Positions 7,560 to 17,382 are shown, counted from the first letter of the stretch. The stretch: DNA of 64,000 nucleotides from Hafnia alvei (GCF_964063325.1 NZ_OZ061315.1:1178001-1242000); one strand, 5' to 3'. Made by a program: numbers and translations. Notes: a model not told the origin generated them from the letters alone.

Positions 7560-7685
7560 CAAAATCTGTGTGGAGATTAGTTGGTATGATTGCCGTCCAT
7601 CCTAGAAGTGAACTTTGACTTGTCATATATCGCTATATGGCCTTTTTAGACCTGATACCCTGCGTCCGTATCAGGTCTTTTTTTT
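7560..7685 (+). ncRNA. Candidate small RNA ending in a strong rightward terminator
   Basis: On the plus strand, against the direction of the surrounding genes, a perfect 10-bp stem (AGACCTGATA / TATCAGGTCT, 7648-7678) with an 11-base loop is followed by eight T. No plus-strand gene ends here, so the terminator implies a short rightward transcript, for which I see no clear promoter. The 5' end given is a guess. Confidence 0.35.
7648..7685 (+). terminator. Rightward intrinsic terminator without an obvious gene
   Basis: Ten perfect base pairs and a run of eight T on the plus strand. Read on the minus strand it is followed by A residues, so it works only rightward. The nearest rightward gene start is over 1.6 kb downstream. 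Confidence 0.8.
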
Positions 7686-7702
7686 GCCTGAAATCCGGGT
7701 AT

Positions 7703-7726
7703 AAAAAAGCCCCTAACGAGAGGGGC
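7703..7726 (-). terminator. Leftward intrinsic terminator in the early operon
   Basis: On the minus strand a GCCCCT / AGGGGC stem with a 6-base loop is followed by six U. It lies downstream of the 43-residue gene (7827-7958) and upstream of the coiled-coil gene. Confidence 0.75.
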
Positions 7727-7826
7727 AAAACGTGTCATCTAACCAGAGAACAGTCATTCTCCAGTTATGAGCAGGATTGCTCACAGCAGATACTCAGTGA
7801 ATACCTGCTAGGTGCATACTCGACTT

Positions 7827-7958
7827 CTATTCAATTTCTACGATGTAACCTTCTTTGCGTTTTTGCTCTGCAAACTGCCGAGCACCATTCCAGTCGTAGC
7901 AAGTGCGGCGTCCAACTTCAGCACCTTTATGTGACCAGATAACGTGGTAGCGCTTCAT
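7827..7958 (-). CDS. Very small phage protein (43 residues)
   Basis: A 43-residue basic protein beginning MKRYHVIWSHKGAEVGRR and ending EGYIVEIE, an alpha/beta pattern typical of compact phage early proteins. The ribosome-binding site GGAG lies six bases before ATG 7958, and an intrinsic terminator stands on either side (7980-8000 before, 7703-7726 after). Function unknown. Confidence 0.6.
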   Translation of the reverse strand: MKRYHVIWSHKGAEVGRRTCYDWNGARQFAEQKRKEGYIVEIE

Positions 7959-7979
7959 ATCTATCTCCATTCTGGGTAT

Positions 7980-8000
7980 AAAAAAGACCGCTAGGCGGCC
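7980..8000 (-). terminator. Leftward terminator overlapping a stop codon
   Basis: On the minus strand a short CCGC / GCGG hairpin with a 3-base loop is followed by six U. It overlaps the last codons of the gene at 7991-8185, so termination and the stop codon are fused. Confidence 0.6.
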
Positions 8001-8185
8001 TGTTCACTATTCTTTGCCAGTGCTTTTGATTTAGCTCTCCATCCTTTTAAGAAGAAGCGCCATGCCTGCTGGGTTTTGGCATCACGATAGACAACGCCAG
8101 CATTTGCAGAAAGAATGATTGGGTTGTCTTTTTTCAATCCGTTGAGCGGACATAAAAGCTCAAACTCTTTTCTTGCTTCTTCCAT
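7991..8185 (-). CDS. Hypothetical small phage protein
   Basis: A 64-residue protein. The ATG at 8185 is chosen because a purine-rich AAGGGGGG site lies four bases before it; a GTG six codons upstream is possible. The sequence has an N-terminal helix (MEEARKEFELLCPLNGL), a central strand pair and a basic C-terminal helix (AWRFFLKGWRAKSKALAKN). No domain is recognised. It sits between two leftward terminators. Confidence 0.6.
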   Translation of the reverse strand: MEEARKEFELLCPLNGLKKDNPIILSANAGVVYRDAKTQQAWRFFLKGWRAKSKALAKNSEQAA

Positions 8186-8208
8186 CTCACCCCCCTTGCT
8201 CACCCAAT

Positions 8209-8228
8209 AAAAAAACCGCTCAAAGCGG
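8209..8228 (-). terminator. Leftward intrinsic terminator after the HNH gene
   Basis: On the minus strand a five-base-pair hairpin (CCGCT / AGCGG, 3-base loop) is followed by seven U, 30 bases after the HNH endonuclease stop. Confidence 0.75.
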
Positions 8229-8260
8229 CCTTGTTGATTTAAATATAAATTTTTTCGCTA

Positions 8261-8752
8261 TTATTCTCGGGTAAACTCACCGTGAACTTTCTTGGTAAAT
8301 TCAGTGTAAATTGAACTTGCTTCAGATGGATTGTTAAAGTAGCCGAGATGAATTCTTTTGCCATTCACCCTTGCGCTAGCCTGCCACTTTTTCTGGTATT
8401 TATTAAAGGTGACCCCCTTAAATCCAGATGTGTTATTTTTACCTATCTTTCTGTTTACCATGTTTTGTTGGTGGGTAACCTCTCGCAAATTGCAGAGTCG
8501 ATTGTCGTATGGGTTGCCATTAATGTGATCGATATATAGCTTTGGCATTTCTCCTGTAGAAAGAAGCCATGCAATCCTATGAGCAAAATAGGGCTTGTCA
8601 TTAATTGAAATAAGCCTGTAGCCAAGCTTATTTACATAACCAGCAACATCCCCCTTTTTCGCTTTAAACCCTCGGCTCAACTTCCAAGTTAAGGTTCCAG
8701 AGTTTGGGTCATATGCCAGCATTTCCTTAACATGCTCATAATCCAGTTCCAT
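8261..8752 (-). CDS. HNH homing endonuclease with AP2 DNA-binding domain
   Basis: A 163-residue phage HNH endonuclease. The HNH core spans about residues 56-97 (AHRIAWLLSTGEMP, then IDHINGNPYDNRLCNLREVT), with the D-H and N-x-x-x-N-R-x-x-N-L-R signature visible. An AP2/ERF-type DNA-binding domain follows at about 108-155 (GFKGVTFNKYQKKWQA then GKRIHLGYFNNPSEAS). Such free-standing genes move by cutting and copying into related phages. It is flanked by small phage genes and a terminator, suggesting an insertion into the operon. Confidence 0.9.
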   Translation of the reverse strand: MELDYEHVKEMLAYDPNSGTLTWKLSRGFKAKKGDVAGYVNKLGYRLISINDKPYFAHRIAWLLSTGEMPKLYIDHINGNPYDNRLCNLREVTHQQNMVNRKIGKNNTSGFKGVTFNKYQKKWQASARVNGKRIHLGYFNNPSEASSIYTEFTKKVHGEFTRE

Positions 8753-8790
8753 GCTTTCCTCACACTAAATGATGCCGCCTTAGCGACCTG

Positions 8791-9021
8791 TTAGTTAAAT
8801 TTTTTAAGATGTTTGTCAATGATGGTTAACGCCTCGACGAAATATTCTTTTTGCTGCTCACAGTAGCCTTGAATATGATTATTTCTTTCATGGCAATCTC
8901 CCCCTTTATCCCACGCTGATATAGCAACACTGACCATCATCCGTTGTTTGCGAAGATTATTTTCTGCGTTGGCATTACTGTTAATTGATGTAAGCAACAC
9001 ATGGTTTGGTTTGCTCGACAT
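8791..9021 (-). CDS. Hypothetical small phage protein
   Basis: A 76-residue protein starting at MSSKPNHVLLTSINS (ATG 9021) with a strong GAGGTGGAG ribosome-binding site. It contains one His/Cys-bearing central stretch (DKGGDCHERNNHIQGYC) and a C-terminal helix rich in Lys. The cysteines and histidines could bind metal, but this is inference. It is the first gene after N in the leftward operon. Confidence 0.55.
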   Translation of the reverse strand: MSSKPNHVLLTSINSNANAENNLRKQRMMVSVAISAWDKGGDCHERNNHIQGYCEQQKEYFVEALTIIDKHLKKFN

Positions 9022-9059
9022 GCTCCACCTCAAATTAAGGGAATGCTCTTCCCGCGAAT

Positions 9060-9329
9060 CTACTTAATAATATGAACCGCTTCTTTGCGTGTATTACGAT
9101 GGCCTGCTGCGTATAGCGCGACATCAGGAAGACAACGGTTATCAGCGCTGTCATATATCACTTCATCACGAGCGATCAGCGCTTTCTCTACTCGGTTAAC
9201 TTTTCGATTAAGCGTGAGAAGAGGGCGACCTGAAGGCTTAGCGCATATCCCAACAACCAGTGGGTTGGAACGTTTATATTCTTCCTGCTTAGCCTTGCGG
9301 CGTTCACGACGACGAGCTTGAGAATCCAT
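9060..9329 (-). CDS. N: Transcription antitermination protein N
   Basis: An 89-residue protein that matches lambda N through its first half: MDSQARRRERRKAKQEEYK has the arginine-rich boxB RNA-binding helix (lambda MDAQTRRRERRAEKQAQWK), followed by NPLVVGICAKPSGRPLLTLN, the NusA-binding region in lambda. The C-terminal half that contacts RNA polymerase has diverged and is about 18 residues shorter. The start at ATG 9329 follows an AGGAGG site. N lets RNA polymerase ignore terminators such as those at 8209, 7980, 7703 and 329. The promoter and nutL site that should lie upstream are missing because of the deletion junction. Confidence 0.9.
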   Translation of the reverse strand: MDSQARRRERRKAKQEEYKRSNPLVVGICAKPSGRPLLTLNRKVNRVEKALIARDEVIYDSADNRCLPDVALYAAGHRNTRKEAVHIIK

Positions 9330-9337
9330 ACAACCTC

Positions 9338-9361
9338 CTATCAATAAACTTTGGCGGTGTT
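9338..9361. other. Deletion junction joining N leader to tape-measure gene
   Basis: The N ribosome-binding site ends near 9340 (minus strand). From about 9345 onward the plus strand is open in the frame of the tape-measure protein (INFGGVVAGALAG...) without a start codon fitted to that family. About half or more of a lambdoid genome is normally found between these two points. The exact breakpoint cannot be fixed from one sequence. Confidence 0.8.
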
Positions 9362-10813
9362 GTGGCCGGTGCTCTTGCTGGGTTTAGCCTAAAATCCATC
9401 ATTGACGTTGCTGATGAGATGCAATCACTAGAGTTTCGTCTCGGTCAGATGATCACTTCAACGAACGGTGGCGCAGAGGCCATCGAAAACCTGTCAAAGC
9501 ATGCTAGTGATGCCCGTGTAAATATCGAGTCGTATGCAGAGGCTTACACGGGAATTGGTGCAGCGACACATGAGTTAATCAAGTCTGAACAAGATCTGCT
9601 TAATGTTACTGACTCAGTGGCAATGGGATTGCAGCTAGCTGGTGCAAACACTCAGCAAACAACCAGTGTCATGATGCAGTTAACTCAGGCTATTGCAGTG
9701 GGGAAACTGCAATGGGCTGATATGCGTATCATTATGCAAAACTCGGATGCATTCGCGTCACGATTGGCCAAGTCATTAGGCATGACGCTAAATGAAATGG
9801 TGAAAGCCACTCAAGGTAATGGCGGTGGCATCGGCGCAGATAAAATCGTTAACGCGCTAAGAAATATGTCTGGTGAGGTTAAAAAGGAATTCGCCTCAAT
9901 GCCGATGACAGTCCATCAAGCTATGGAGATCATTGGTAATCGGTGGGATATGTTTATTCACCGGTTAAACCGCAGTACAACCGCGATTTCTTGGATAGCG
10001 AGTAATTTTCTATGGCTAGCTGACAAGGTTGAATACTCTCTGGATGTTGTTACTGAGGCGCTTGGTGGTGCTGAGAACGCTGTAAAGATACTTGGCGTAG
10101 CGTTAGGCGCGGCTGGATTGGTCGGTGCTGTTTACCTTCTCTCCGCTGCATTTACTGCGTTAACTAGCCCAGTTTTCTTAATTATTGCTGCGTTAGCCGC
10201 GCTCTTTCTGGTCGGTGAGGATGTTAATAAGTGGCTGAGTGGTAGCCCGTCTTTGCTAGGCGACATGATAGGCCCAGTAACAGAGTATACGGATGCGATT
10301 AACTCACTGAAGGTAGCCTTGACTGATATGAAAGACATGGCTGTCTGGGCTTTGAATATTCTTAATAGCTTGGCCGATTTCTTCAATTCCAGTCAGGACA
10401 CTGTGAAGGAGTGGGGGGATAAACTCGGTACGACTAAGTTTGGTCCGTGGTTAAAAGAGAAAGCTGGCTGGCTGACTCAAGATTTAGGGCAGTGGGCGTC
10501 ATGGGGGAATAATCAGACTAATGGTGCTTTTGATGTGCCTAGAATGTGGTCTGATATGATTTCTGGGATGGCTCAGTACAACAGTGATTCAGCTAGCGCA
10601 AACACCCTGCTGCCAAGTTATCAGTCTCTATCATCCCCTCAATCATCTTCGATGTCTGGCCCAAAGGTTGATGTACATATTGGCAATATTTCTGTTCCTG
10701 CTGGCACATCAGAGGAGCAAGCTCAATTCTTGCGTGATAGCGCTCAGAGCACTTTTAATGATGTTGGCTGGAACGCGCTAGGCAATACTCTTAACTTTAA
10801 TACAGGGGGCTAG
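9362..10813 (+). pseudogene. Tail tape-measure protein, 5'-truncated
   Basis: At least 483 residues of the C-terminal part of a tape-measure protein. It opens with the region typical of TMP_3-type proteins (SIIDVADEMQSLEFRLGQ, then ANTQQTTSVMMQLTQAIAVG and GMTLNEMVKAT), followed by two hydrophobic segments (AGLVGAVYLLSAAFTAL and VFLIIAALAALFLVG) that would insert in the host membrane, and a C-terminal VHIGNISVPAGTSEEQ stretch. The frame is open leftward to about 9345, with no proper start; GTG 9362 is only the first possible start codon. Full-length tape-measure proteins of this type are longer, so the protein is headless. Confidence 0.85.
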
Positions 10814-10814
10814 C

Positions 10815-11525
10815 ATGGCGACAGATGTGCTTGGCTTTCTATGGAATACATCTGGCGACAGTACATTCCGACTTAATGACCCATCTATCGGCAATCTAGA
10901 ATTCGACACGCTAGATCAGGAGACACACGAGTGGAATCGTGATGTCACCATGAACCCTGTAGAGAATGGTTCACCGATATCTGACCATATCATCAGGCAG
11001 CCAAGAAAGCTCACGGTTGCTGGCATGATTAGCAATGCGCCGGTAACCGGTGTTTTAACACAGTTATCAAATGCCTTAGCTAGCGGGTTTTCAGGTGAGG
11101 ATCGGGTCAACACAGCAATCAAGCTACTTGATTCGCTTTACCAATCTAACGAATTAGTCACCATCTATACCAAAAATTACACCTACGAGAACATGCTTAT
11201 TCAAGCAATAAATATACCTCGTAGATCTGGCGATGGGGATGCGGTTAACTTCACTATAGATGCCGTTCAATGCAATATCGTTAGCACTGCAACTACTGAA
11301 CTTCCACCCGGTGTTGGCGTAAAAAAATCTGGCAATGGAACGTCTGGGACTTCGAAGGCTGGAACATCCAACTCATCAGATCCGGCAACAGCTAATCGAG
11401 CAACTCCCACAAAGGATAACGGCAAAAATACCGGTTCAATTCTCAAACAGGCATCTGATGGTTTATCTGGGGCTAGCGGAAAGTTGGGTGATTATCTAGG
11501 TAAAATTATAGGCGGTGTTACGTAA
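10815..11525 (+). CDS. Dit-like baseplate/tail protein
   Basis: A 236-residue protein starting two bases after the tape-measure stop. The first 160 residues have the pattern of the Dit-like N-terminal domain of contractile-tail phages (conserved ISDHIIRQPRKLTVAGMISN and ANLIQAINIPRR-like stretches), which forms the ring at the tail tip. The last 70 residues are Ser/Gly/Thr-rich and low in structure. It comes before the baseplate plug gene, as in other phages with this cassette. Confidence 0.75.
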   Translation: MATDVLGFLWNTSGDSTFRLNDPSIGNLEFDTLDQETHEWNRDVTMNPVENGSPISDHIIRQPRKLTVAGMISNAPVTGVLTQLSNALASGFSGEDRVNTAIKLLDSLYQSNELVTIYTKNYTYENMLIQAINIPRRSGDGDAVNFTIDAVQCNIVSTATTELPPGVGVKKSGNGTSGTSKAGTSNSSDPATANRATPTKDNGKNTGSILKQASDGLSGASGKLGDYLGKIIGGVT

Positions 11526-11866
11526 TGACCCCATTAAATTTTCAAGCAGGGTTTACTGACCAGACGCTTCAGGCTGTGTTTGATGACACTCCTGTATCTC
11601 TAAGATTGCGATGGAATGAGAGGTTCGGATTCTGGTCCTTAGGTATTTATGATCGTGAATCTGTTCCCATCATAACTGGAGTAAAGCTTGTTCAGAATTA
11701 CCCTTTACTAAAGAACTTCAGCCTAGATAACTTTACTGGCGATCTGTATTTCATTCGTACCTATGGCGAGAAAACCAGACCAGATATTGACTCCATTGGT
11801 GGAGATCACCTTTTGCTCTATGCCTCTAAGGAAGAGATAAATGAGTTTATTTCTACGAACGGGTGA
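11525..11866 (+). CDS. Phage baseplate plug protein (DUF6983-like)
   Basis: A 113-residue beta-rich protein whose ATG overlaps the previous stop by one base (TAATG). The pattern DTPVSLRLRWNERFGFWSLGIYD followed by LVQNYPLL and GDLYFIRTYGE is that of the small plug proteins found between Dit-like and hub genes in phages with Gp138-type spikes. Its end overlaps the hub gene by 26 bases. Confidence 0.75.
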   Translation: MTPLNFQAGFTDQTLQAVFDDTPVSLRLRWNERFGFWSLGIYDRESVPIITGVKLVQNYPLLKNFSLDNFTGDLYFIRTYGEKTRPDIDSIGGDHLLLYASKEEINEFISTNG

Positions 11867-12776
11867 GATAGTTGTTGGTCAGCCACAAGGCGATGCGGTA
11901 AGCATTAAAGACCTGAGATTCGAGTTCGACATCACAAAAACAGCCAGCAAAACAGCCAATCAAGCCTCTCTTAAAATCTACAATGCAGCCCCTAGCACGA
12001 TCACCATGCTTGAGACGATTAATAATATCGTCATCATCAAAGCTGGCTACGTAAAAGATATTGGGGCAATCACCATATTCACGGGAACCAATTGCCGCAG
12101 CCTAACCTATCAGGACGGTCCAGACACCATTACAGAAATGGAGCTGCTAGATAGCGTTATTCCTCTTCGTGACGCGAAGATCAGTGTTTCATTCCCCCCA
12201 AACACCTCTGCGATGACGGTACTTGATGGCGTTGCCAAAAACTTTGGATTACCCATTAAGAAAAGCATTAGCAAGGTACAGGATAAGCAGTATGTAGGAG
12301 GGTTCGCCTATAACGGCAGGGTGCGTGATGCTATGGATAGGGTTTGTAACTATCTTGGGCTTGAGTGGAGCGCACAGGATGGGGAAATTCAGATCATCAA
12401 GAAGGGCGGAGTTTACGCAGATACGGCGGTTGTCCTGTCGAAAGACACTGGGATGATTGGATACCCACGCCGCGAAGCAAAGACGATGACTGAGAAGACT
12501 GCCGCCAAGCAGGGGATTAAGTACGGTCAAAAAGGGATAGTGCGTACCGTTGTTGATGTCGAAGACCCTACCGCGAAGCTGAAGGACAGGGTGACGCTTG
12601 AGGTGCAGGGCTACAGGGTGAAATCACTCCTTAATCCGGCGATTTATCCGGGCGCTTATGTGCAGGTGAAATCGCGCGGGATTGATGGTGAGTTCTTTCG
12701 TGTGGAAGAGGCGCGTTACAGCGGTGATACACATGGGCAGGAATGGAGCGTAGAGGCGCTATTGAGGTTCATTTAA
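11841..12776 (+). CDS. Phage baseplate hub protein
   Basis: A 311-residue hub protein. It has the layout of gpD/gp27-like hubs: an N-terminal beta domain (DLRFEFDITKTASKTANQAS), a central phage late-control-like fold (PPNTSAMTVLDGVAKNFGL, GRVRDAMDRVCNYLGLEWS) and a final barrel (YPGAYVQVKSRGIDGEFFRV). It would hold the membrane-puncturing spike made by the next gene. Its stop overlaps the spike start (TAATG). Confidence 0.8.
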   Translation: MSLFLRTGEIVVGQPQGDAVSIKDLRFEFDITKTASKTANQASLKIYNAAPSTITMLETINNIVIIKAGYVKDIGAITIFTGTNCRSLTYQDGPDTITEMELLDSVIPLRDAKISVSFPPNTSAMTVLDGVAKNFGLPIKKSISKVQDKQYVGGFAYNGRVRDAMDRVCNYLGLEWSAQDGEIQIIKKGGVYADTAVVLSKDTGMIGYPRREAKTMTEKTAAKQGIKYGQKGIVRTVVDVEDPTAKLKDRVTLEVQGYRVKSLLNPAIYPGAYVQVKSRGIDGEFFRVEEARYSGDTHGQEWSVEALLRFI

Positions 12777-13456
12777 TGGCTGATAACAGTGATGTGGTTG
12801 AAGCTTTAAGACGGCTCGTAAGCACTGAAATGGACACAGTTAACACTGCATTACCGTGTACAGTCGTCAGTTATAACGCTGGAAGGGTAACCATAAAGCC
12901 AGATGGGGAGAAAATCTATTCAGATGGTGATGCGAATGCTTACCCAGTTTTAAGCGACCTTCGAATGATCTGGCCACAGTTCGCCGGTGGTCAAGCTGGC
13001 ATTAAAGGGCCAGTTATGGCTGGTGACCAATGTTTCTTGATTGTTTGTCAGCAAGCAATAGATGGTAGTGATGATACTCGCCGTTTCGACATAATCGATT
13101 CTTACGTAATACCGGGAGCTGGCTATAGTGACGCCGTTCCGGGTAATGACGATATGCGCATGTATCATGGTGATGCATTTATAGCGATAGATGCCAATGG
13201 AAAAATAACGATAAATGCGCCGGGCGGAATAGAGGAAACCACTCCCCTACATACGGTTAAGGGAAAAATGACCGTTGAAAATATGTTCACCTATCAAGGT
13301 GGAATGACCGGTTCTGGCGGAGTTGGTTCGGTGGCGAGCATTACAGGGACAATGAATGTAACTGGTGATGTAGTGATTAATGGTATTAAAATAAGCTCTC
13401 ACAAACATCAGGAAAACGGTGATGGCGGCGGCATTACTGATGGACCAATTAATTAA
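12776..13456 (+). CDS. Baseplate spike protein, Gp138 type
   Basis: A 226-residue membrane-piercing spike of a contractile-tail phage. The N-terminal OB fold (residues 20-120: PCTVVSYNAGRVTIKP, then AGDQCFLIVCQQAIDG) matches Gp138-type spikes, a short triple beta helix follows, and the C-terminal SSHKHQENGDGGGITDGPIN carries the His-x-His that binds iron at the tip in this family. ATG 12776 overlaps the hub stop; a start 33 bases upstream would overlap more. Confidence 0.85.
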   Translation: MADNSDVVEALRRLVSTEMDTVNTALPCTVVSYNAGRVTIKPDGEKIYSDGDANAYPVLSDLRMIWPQFAGGQAGIKGPVMAGDQCFLIVCQQAIDGSDDTRRFDIIDSYVIPGAGYSDAVPGNDDMRMYHGDAFIAIDANGKITINAPGGIEETTPLHTVKGKMTVENMFTYQGGMTGSGGVGSVASITGTMNVTGDVVINGIKISSHKHQENGDGGGITDGPIN

Positions 13457-13464
13457 GGTGATAC

Positions 13465-13608
13465 ATGGAAAACCTATTAACGGTATTAGTCATTTGTATT
13501 GTGCTCTTTGTTGTATTTAGAAAATTCAACCTTTGGTACTGGAAGATTCAAGAGCATATTGATAATCAAAAGAGGATTATTGAGCTACTGGAAAAAATAG
13601 CAACCTGA
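13465..13608 (+). CDS. Small membrane protein, 3' end cut by IS element
   Basis: A 47-codon frame 8 bases after the spike gene, with a GGTG site before ATG 13465. Residues 4-18 form one membrane helix (LLTVLVICIVLFVVF), then an amphipathic basic helix follows (KIQEHIDNQKRIIELLEKIAT). The TGA stop at 13606-13608 is made of the first three bases of the IS element, so the native protein was probably longer. Its role in the baseplate cassette is unknown. Confidence 0.6.
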   Translation: MENLLTVLVICIVLFVVFRKFNLWYWKIQEHIDNQKRIIELLEKIAT

Positions 13609-13678
13609 AGTGGAATACTAAATCTGGCCACCTGAATAGAGGTGATATCATCGCCTCATAGTCAAAACAGGTGACATT

Positions 13679-14857
<1,179 letters not shown>

Positions 14858-14896
14858 CCACTTCAAACATATATCTACAACGGGGCGGGGATCGCT

Positions 14897-16210
14897 TTGC
14901 CTAACGGAACGTCTCTAATCGGCGAGGACTTATTCACCATAATTGATTCATCGGAAAACACTAATACAGGATATCTGATCACTCTGACAGGGTTCCGTTC
15001 ACGAGTAGACACTATCGCGCTGAAAGGAAATAAAGATAACGAGAATATGAAGGGTATTTCAAGCTATTATAATTCAGATAATGGCGGTGTACTGAACTGT
15101 ATCCTTGAGGACTTCCACTTCGGACTGGATATCGATAAATGCTGGTACTCGGTATATCGAAATATTAGGTTTAGACGAAGCTCATCTTCTGTTGTGCTTA
15201 AAGGGGCTCACATACGTCTTGGTTTCAATTACCCAACGGAAGAAGTGAATAATCTTGAATTTAGCAGTGTGTGGTGCGCTGAACCTCAAAAACATTCTCT
15301 GGCGATATATTGCAGACTTCAGGCTATTAAATTCACAGGGGGATCACTCGAAACGATAGGTGAGGCGAGAGTAAAATTCTATACCACAATAATCCCTTAT
15401 GATGTTTTAATAGATAATTGCTATGTCGAAAACGATATTTCTACTGGTGGTGTATACCTTATCGAAGGGCAAAGCACCTCTCAAAGTGTCACAGTTAAAG
15501 ACTGCATGTTACGGCTGGGTAGTACTCTAGGGAGCCTTGGTAAAAACATTACAGTCTACTTCGATGGTGGTTGGTCCAATTCTCCAAGCGTCACATTAAA
15601 TGCCAATAATACTAAAGTTTGGTTCCATCGTTACCGTGAGATAGCAGGTGGCTTTGCTGACGGAGCTGATTATGGAAGGACGGGGTTGTGGGATGGGTCT
15701 GCCATGCATAGTGCTGCTATACATTTGGACCCAAGGCCACAGTCAATAATCGACTGGAACTCTATAATTCCCTCTTATGTAAATTATAAGTCACATATCT
15801 CCACCTCCCCAGTAGATGTTTTTAAGGTTTACGTTCCAGTTGGGCAAAATCCTCGGCAAATGATGCTTGAAATTTCTGCTTTAACTAAAAGTATTAGTGA
15901 GGCTTATATACAAGGCTTAGAAAAGTATATGATAGCTATAACTTTGCCTGAGTCATCTAAAGCTGGATCGGGAGTGTATGTTGTAAAATTGCACTCATCA
16001 GCAAAAGATAACTCATCTCTACTATCAGATCCATCATTTACAGTTACTTCAAATGGTTATGATGATACAACGGATGCTTATGAATATACGATTTCTCATA
16101 GTGTTTCCAACGCCACTAGGCTTGGAACTACTACATATGTCATGAATGGTGTATTCACATTAAATGGTTTATCTACAACAACTCCGAGATGGAGAATAAG
16201 AAGGCTATAA
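14897..16210 (+). pseudogene. Phage tailspike protein, 5'-truncated next to IS element
   Basis: At least 437 residues of a beta-helical tailspike. The frame is open without a stop back to the IS edge (14867, ...YIYNGAGIALPNG), so the head-binding and first helix turns were lost when the IS or the deletion arrived; TTG 14897 is only the first possible start. The visible part has repeated beta-helix turns (LTGFRSRVDTIAL, LEDFHFGLDIDKC, FTGGSLETIGEARVKF) with a C-terminal non-helical domain. Tailspikes bind and often cleave host O-antigen or capsule. It does not look like a known spike to me. Confidence 0.75.
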
Positions 16211-16212
16211 AT

Positions 16213-16240
16213 AACTAGCGCCCTCAAACAGGGCGTAGTT
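16213..16240. terminator. Bidirectional hairpin between tailspike and acyltransferase genes
   Basis: An inverted repeat (AACTAGCGCCCT / AGGGCGTAGTT with one unpaired base) stands between two convergent genes. The T-run is weak, so termination is likely but not certain. Confidence 0.55.
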
Positions 16241-16242
16241 AA

Positions 16243-17229
16243 TCAGCAAACATAGCGAATAATAGGTATCCTCTTCAATATTGCTGCTACAATTAGCGAT
16301 GACGTAAACATAAACACGCATACCAGTGGAAGGAAGTAAATCATAGGGTTTGTCCAACTTAGTTCCCATACATTTTGTTTCAGAGGTATCAATATGGCAG
16401 GATGTATGCAATAGATTGCAAATGTATATCCGCTAATCTTGTTTGAAAGGTTAACAATAAACTTGTTATTGATTTTCGTGCATAGTAGAAACAAAGAACA
16501 AGCTGCAATAAAAGTGTTTAAAGCAAAATTATCTAAAAACGCCTGCTCTGGTCTCCCGATATAATTTGAATATATGCTGGTAAATGCAGCTGTGGAAAAT
16601 ACTGATGAAAGAAAGGTCAAAAAAAGAATTGTGGATTTAGCTACTTTTTCTCTCGAGTCATAAATTAATTTTCCAACAAACATATACCAAGTCAAAGAAA
16701 CCATGGAGTCAAGATTGAATTTAGACTGAATACTTATACCGGTTAATGACTTAAATACATTCAACTGAAATAAAGCTAATATGATCATGAAAACAAAGAA
16801 TCTTTGTTTTTCATTCATTTTGTAATAGGAAAAAGATATAAATGGTGTCATGAAATACATCCCTATCAAGAAGTACAAGTACCAAAGGTGATACATTGCC
16901 TGTCCTGTGAAAATCTTGACAATAAAGCCTAGAGATGAAATGTCCTTGTTATAAAATATGTAATAAAATAAAGACCATGAAAAAAGTACACATACAGCTT
17001 TCGGTAGTTTTTTTCTATAGAATGTTAGTGGATCAATATTATCTTTGATTAACAAAATTCCTGATATCATAACAAATATTGGAACTGCGCATCTTGATAG
17101 TGAATTATAAAAATTGACCGTTTCCCAGACAGGTTGAAATTTATAATTCCAGTATGCAGTTACATGTGTCATTACCACCAAAAAACATGAAACTACGCGT
17201 GCGATGTCAATGCTGTTATCTCTTTCCAT
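16243..17229 (-). CDS. Membrane acyltransferase 3 family protein (1)
   Basis: A 328-residue integral membrane protein with about ten hydrophobic segments. The start MERDNSIDIARVVSCFLVVMTHVTAYW has the family R-(x)n-H signature at residues 11-22, and CAVPIFVMISGILL matches the second conserved segment (PxFFxxSG in relatives). This Acyl_transf_3/OafA-like family moves acetyl or other acyl groups onto surface sugars at the inner membrane. It is AT-rich compared with the tail genes and runs opposite to them, as a horizontally acquired moron does. First of three such genes in a row. Confidence 0.85.
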   Translation of the reverse strand: MERDNSIDIARVVSCFLVVMTHVTAYWNYKFQPVWETVNFYNSLSRCAVPIFVMISGILLIKDNIDPLTFYRKKLPKAVCVLFSWSLFYYIFYNKDISSLGFIVKIFTGQAMYHLWYLYFLIGMYFMTPFISFSYYKMNEKQRFFVFMIILALFQLNVFKSLTGISIQSKFNLDSMVSLTWYMFVGKLIYDSREKVAKSTILFLTFLSSVFSTAAFTSIYSNYIGRPEQAFLDNFALNTFIAACSLFLLCTKINNKFIVNLSNKISGYTFAIYCIHPAILIPLKQNVWELSWTNPMIYFLPLVCVFMFTSSLIVAAILKRIPIIRYVC

Positions 17230-17349
17230 TACATCTACTCAGAGAATGATTAATATAAATTATTGTAACGTAGCAATTGCAAAATTGGTATCAATTAAAA
17301 TAGCTTTTAAACGATTGTTATCACTAGTATGGCGCTATCGTGTGGCATG

Positions 17350-17370
17350 CCGCCGTCTAATAGACGGCAT
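17350..17370. terminator. Hairpin downstream of the second acyltransferase gene
   Basis: A perfect GCCGTCT / AGACGGC inverted repeat with a two-base loop lies 13 bases after the stop of the second acyltransferase gene. No T-run follows, so it may be a weak terminator or mRNA end-protecting hairpin. Confidence 0.45.
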
Positions 17371-17382
17371 ACCAGCGAGTGG

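Noticed and set aside
9039..9053. 5-bp stem with 5-base loop (GGGAA/TTCCC), boxB-like
   Set aside because: It lies after N, has no boxA near, and lambda-type nutL lies before N; likely chance.
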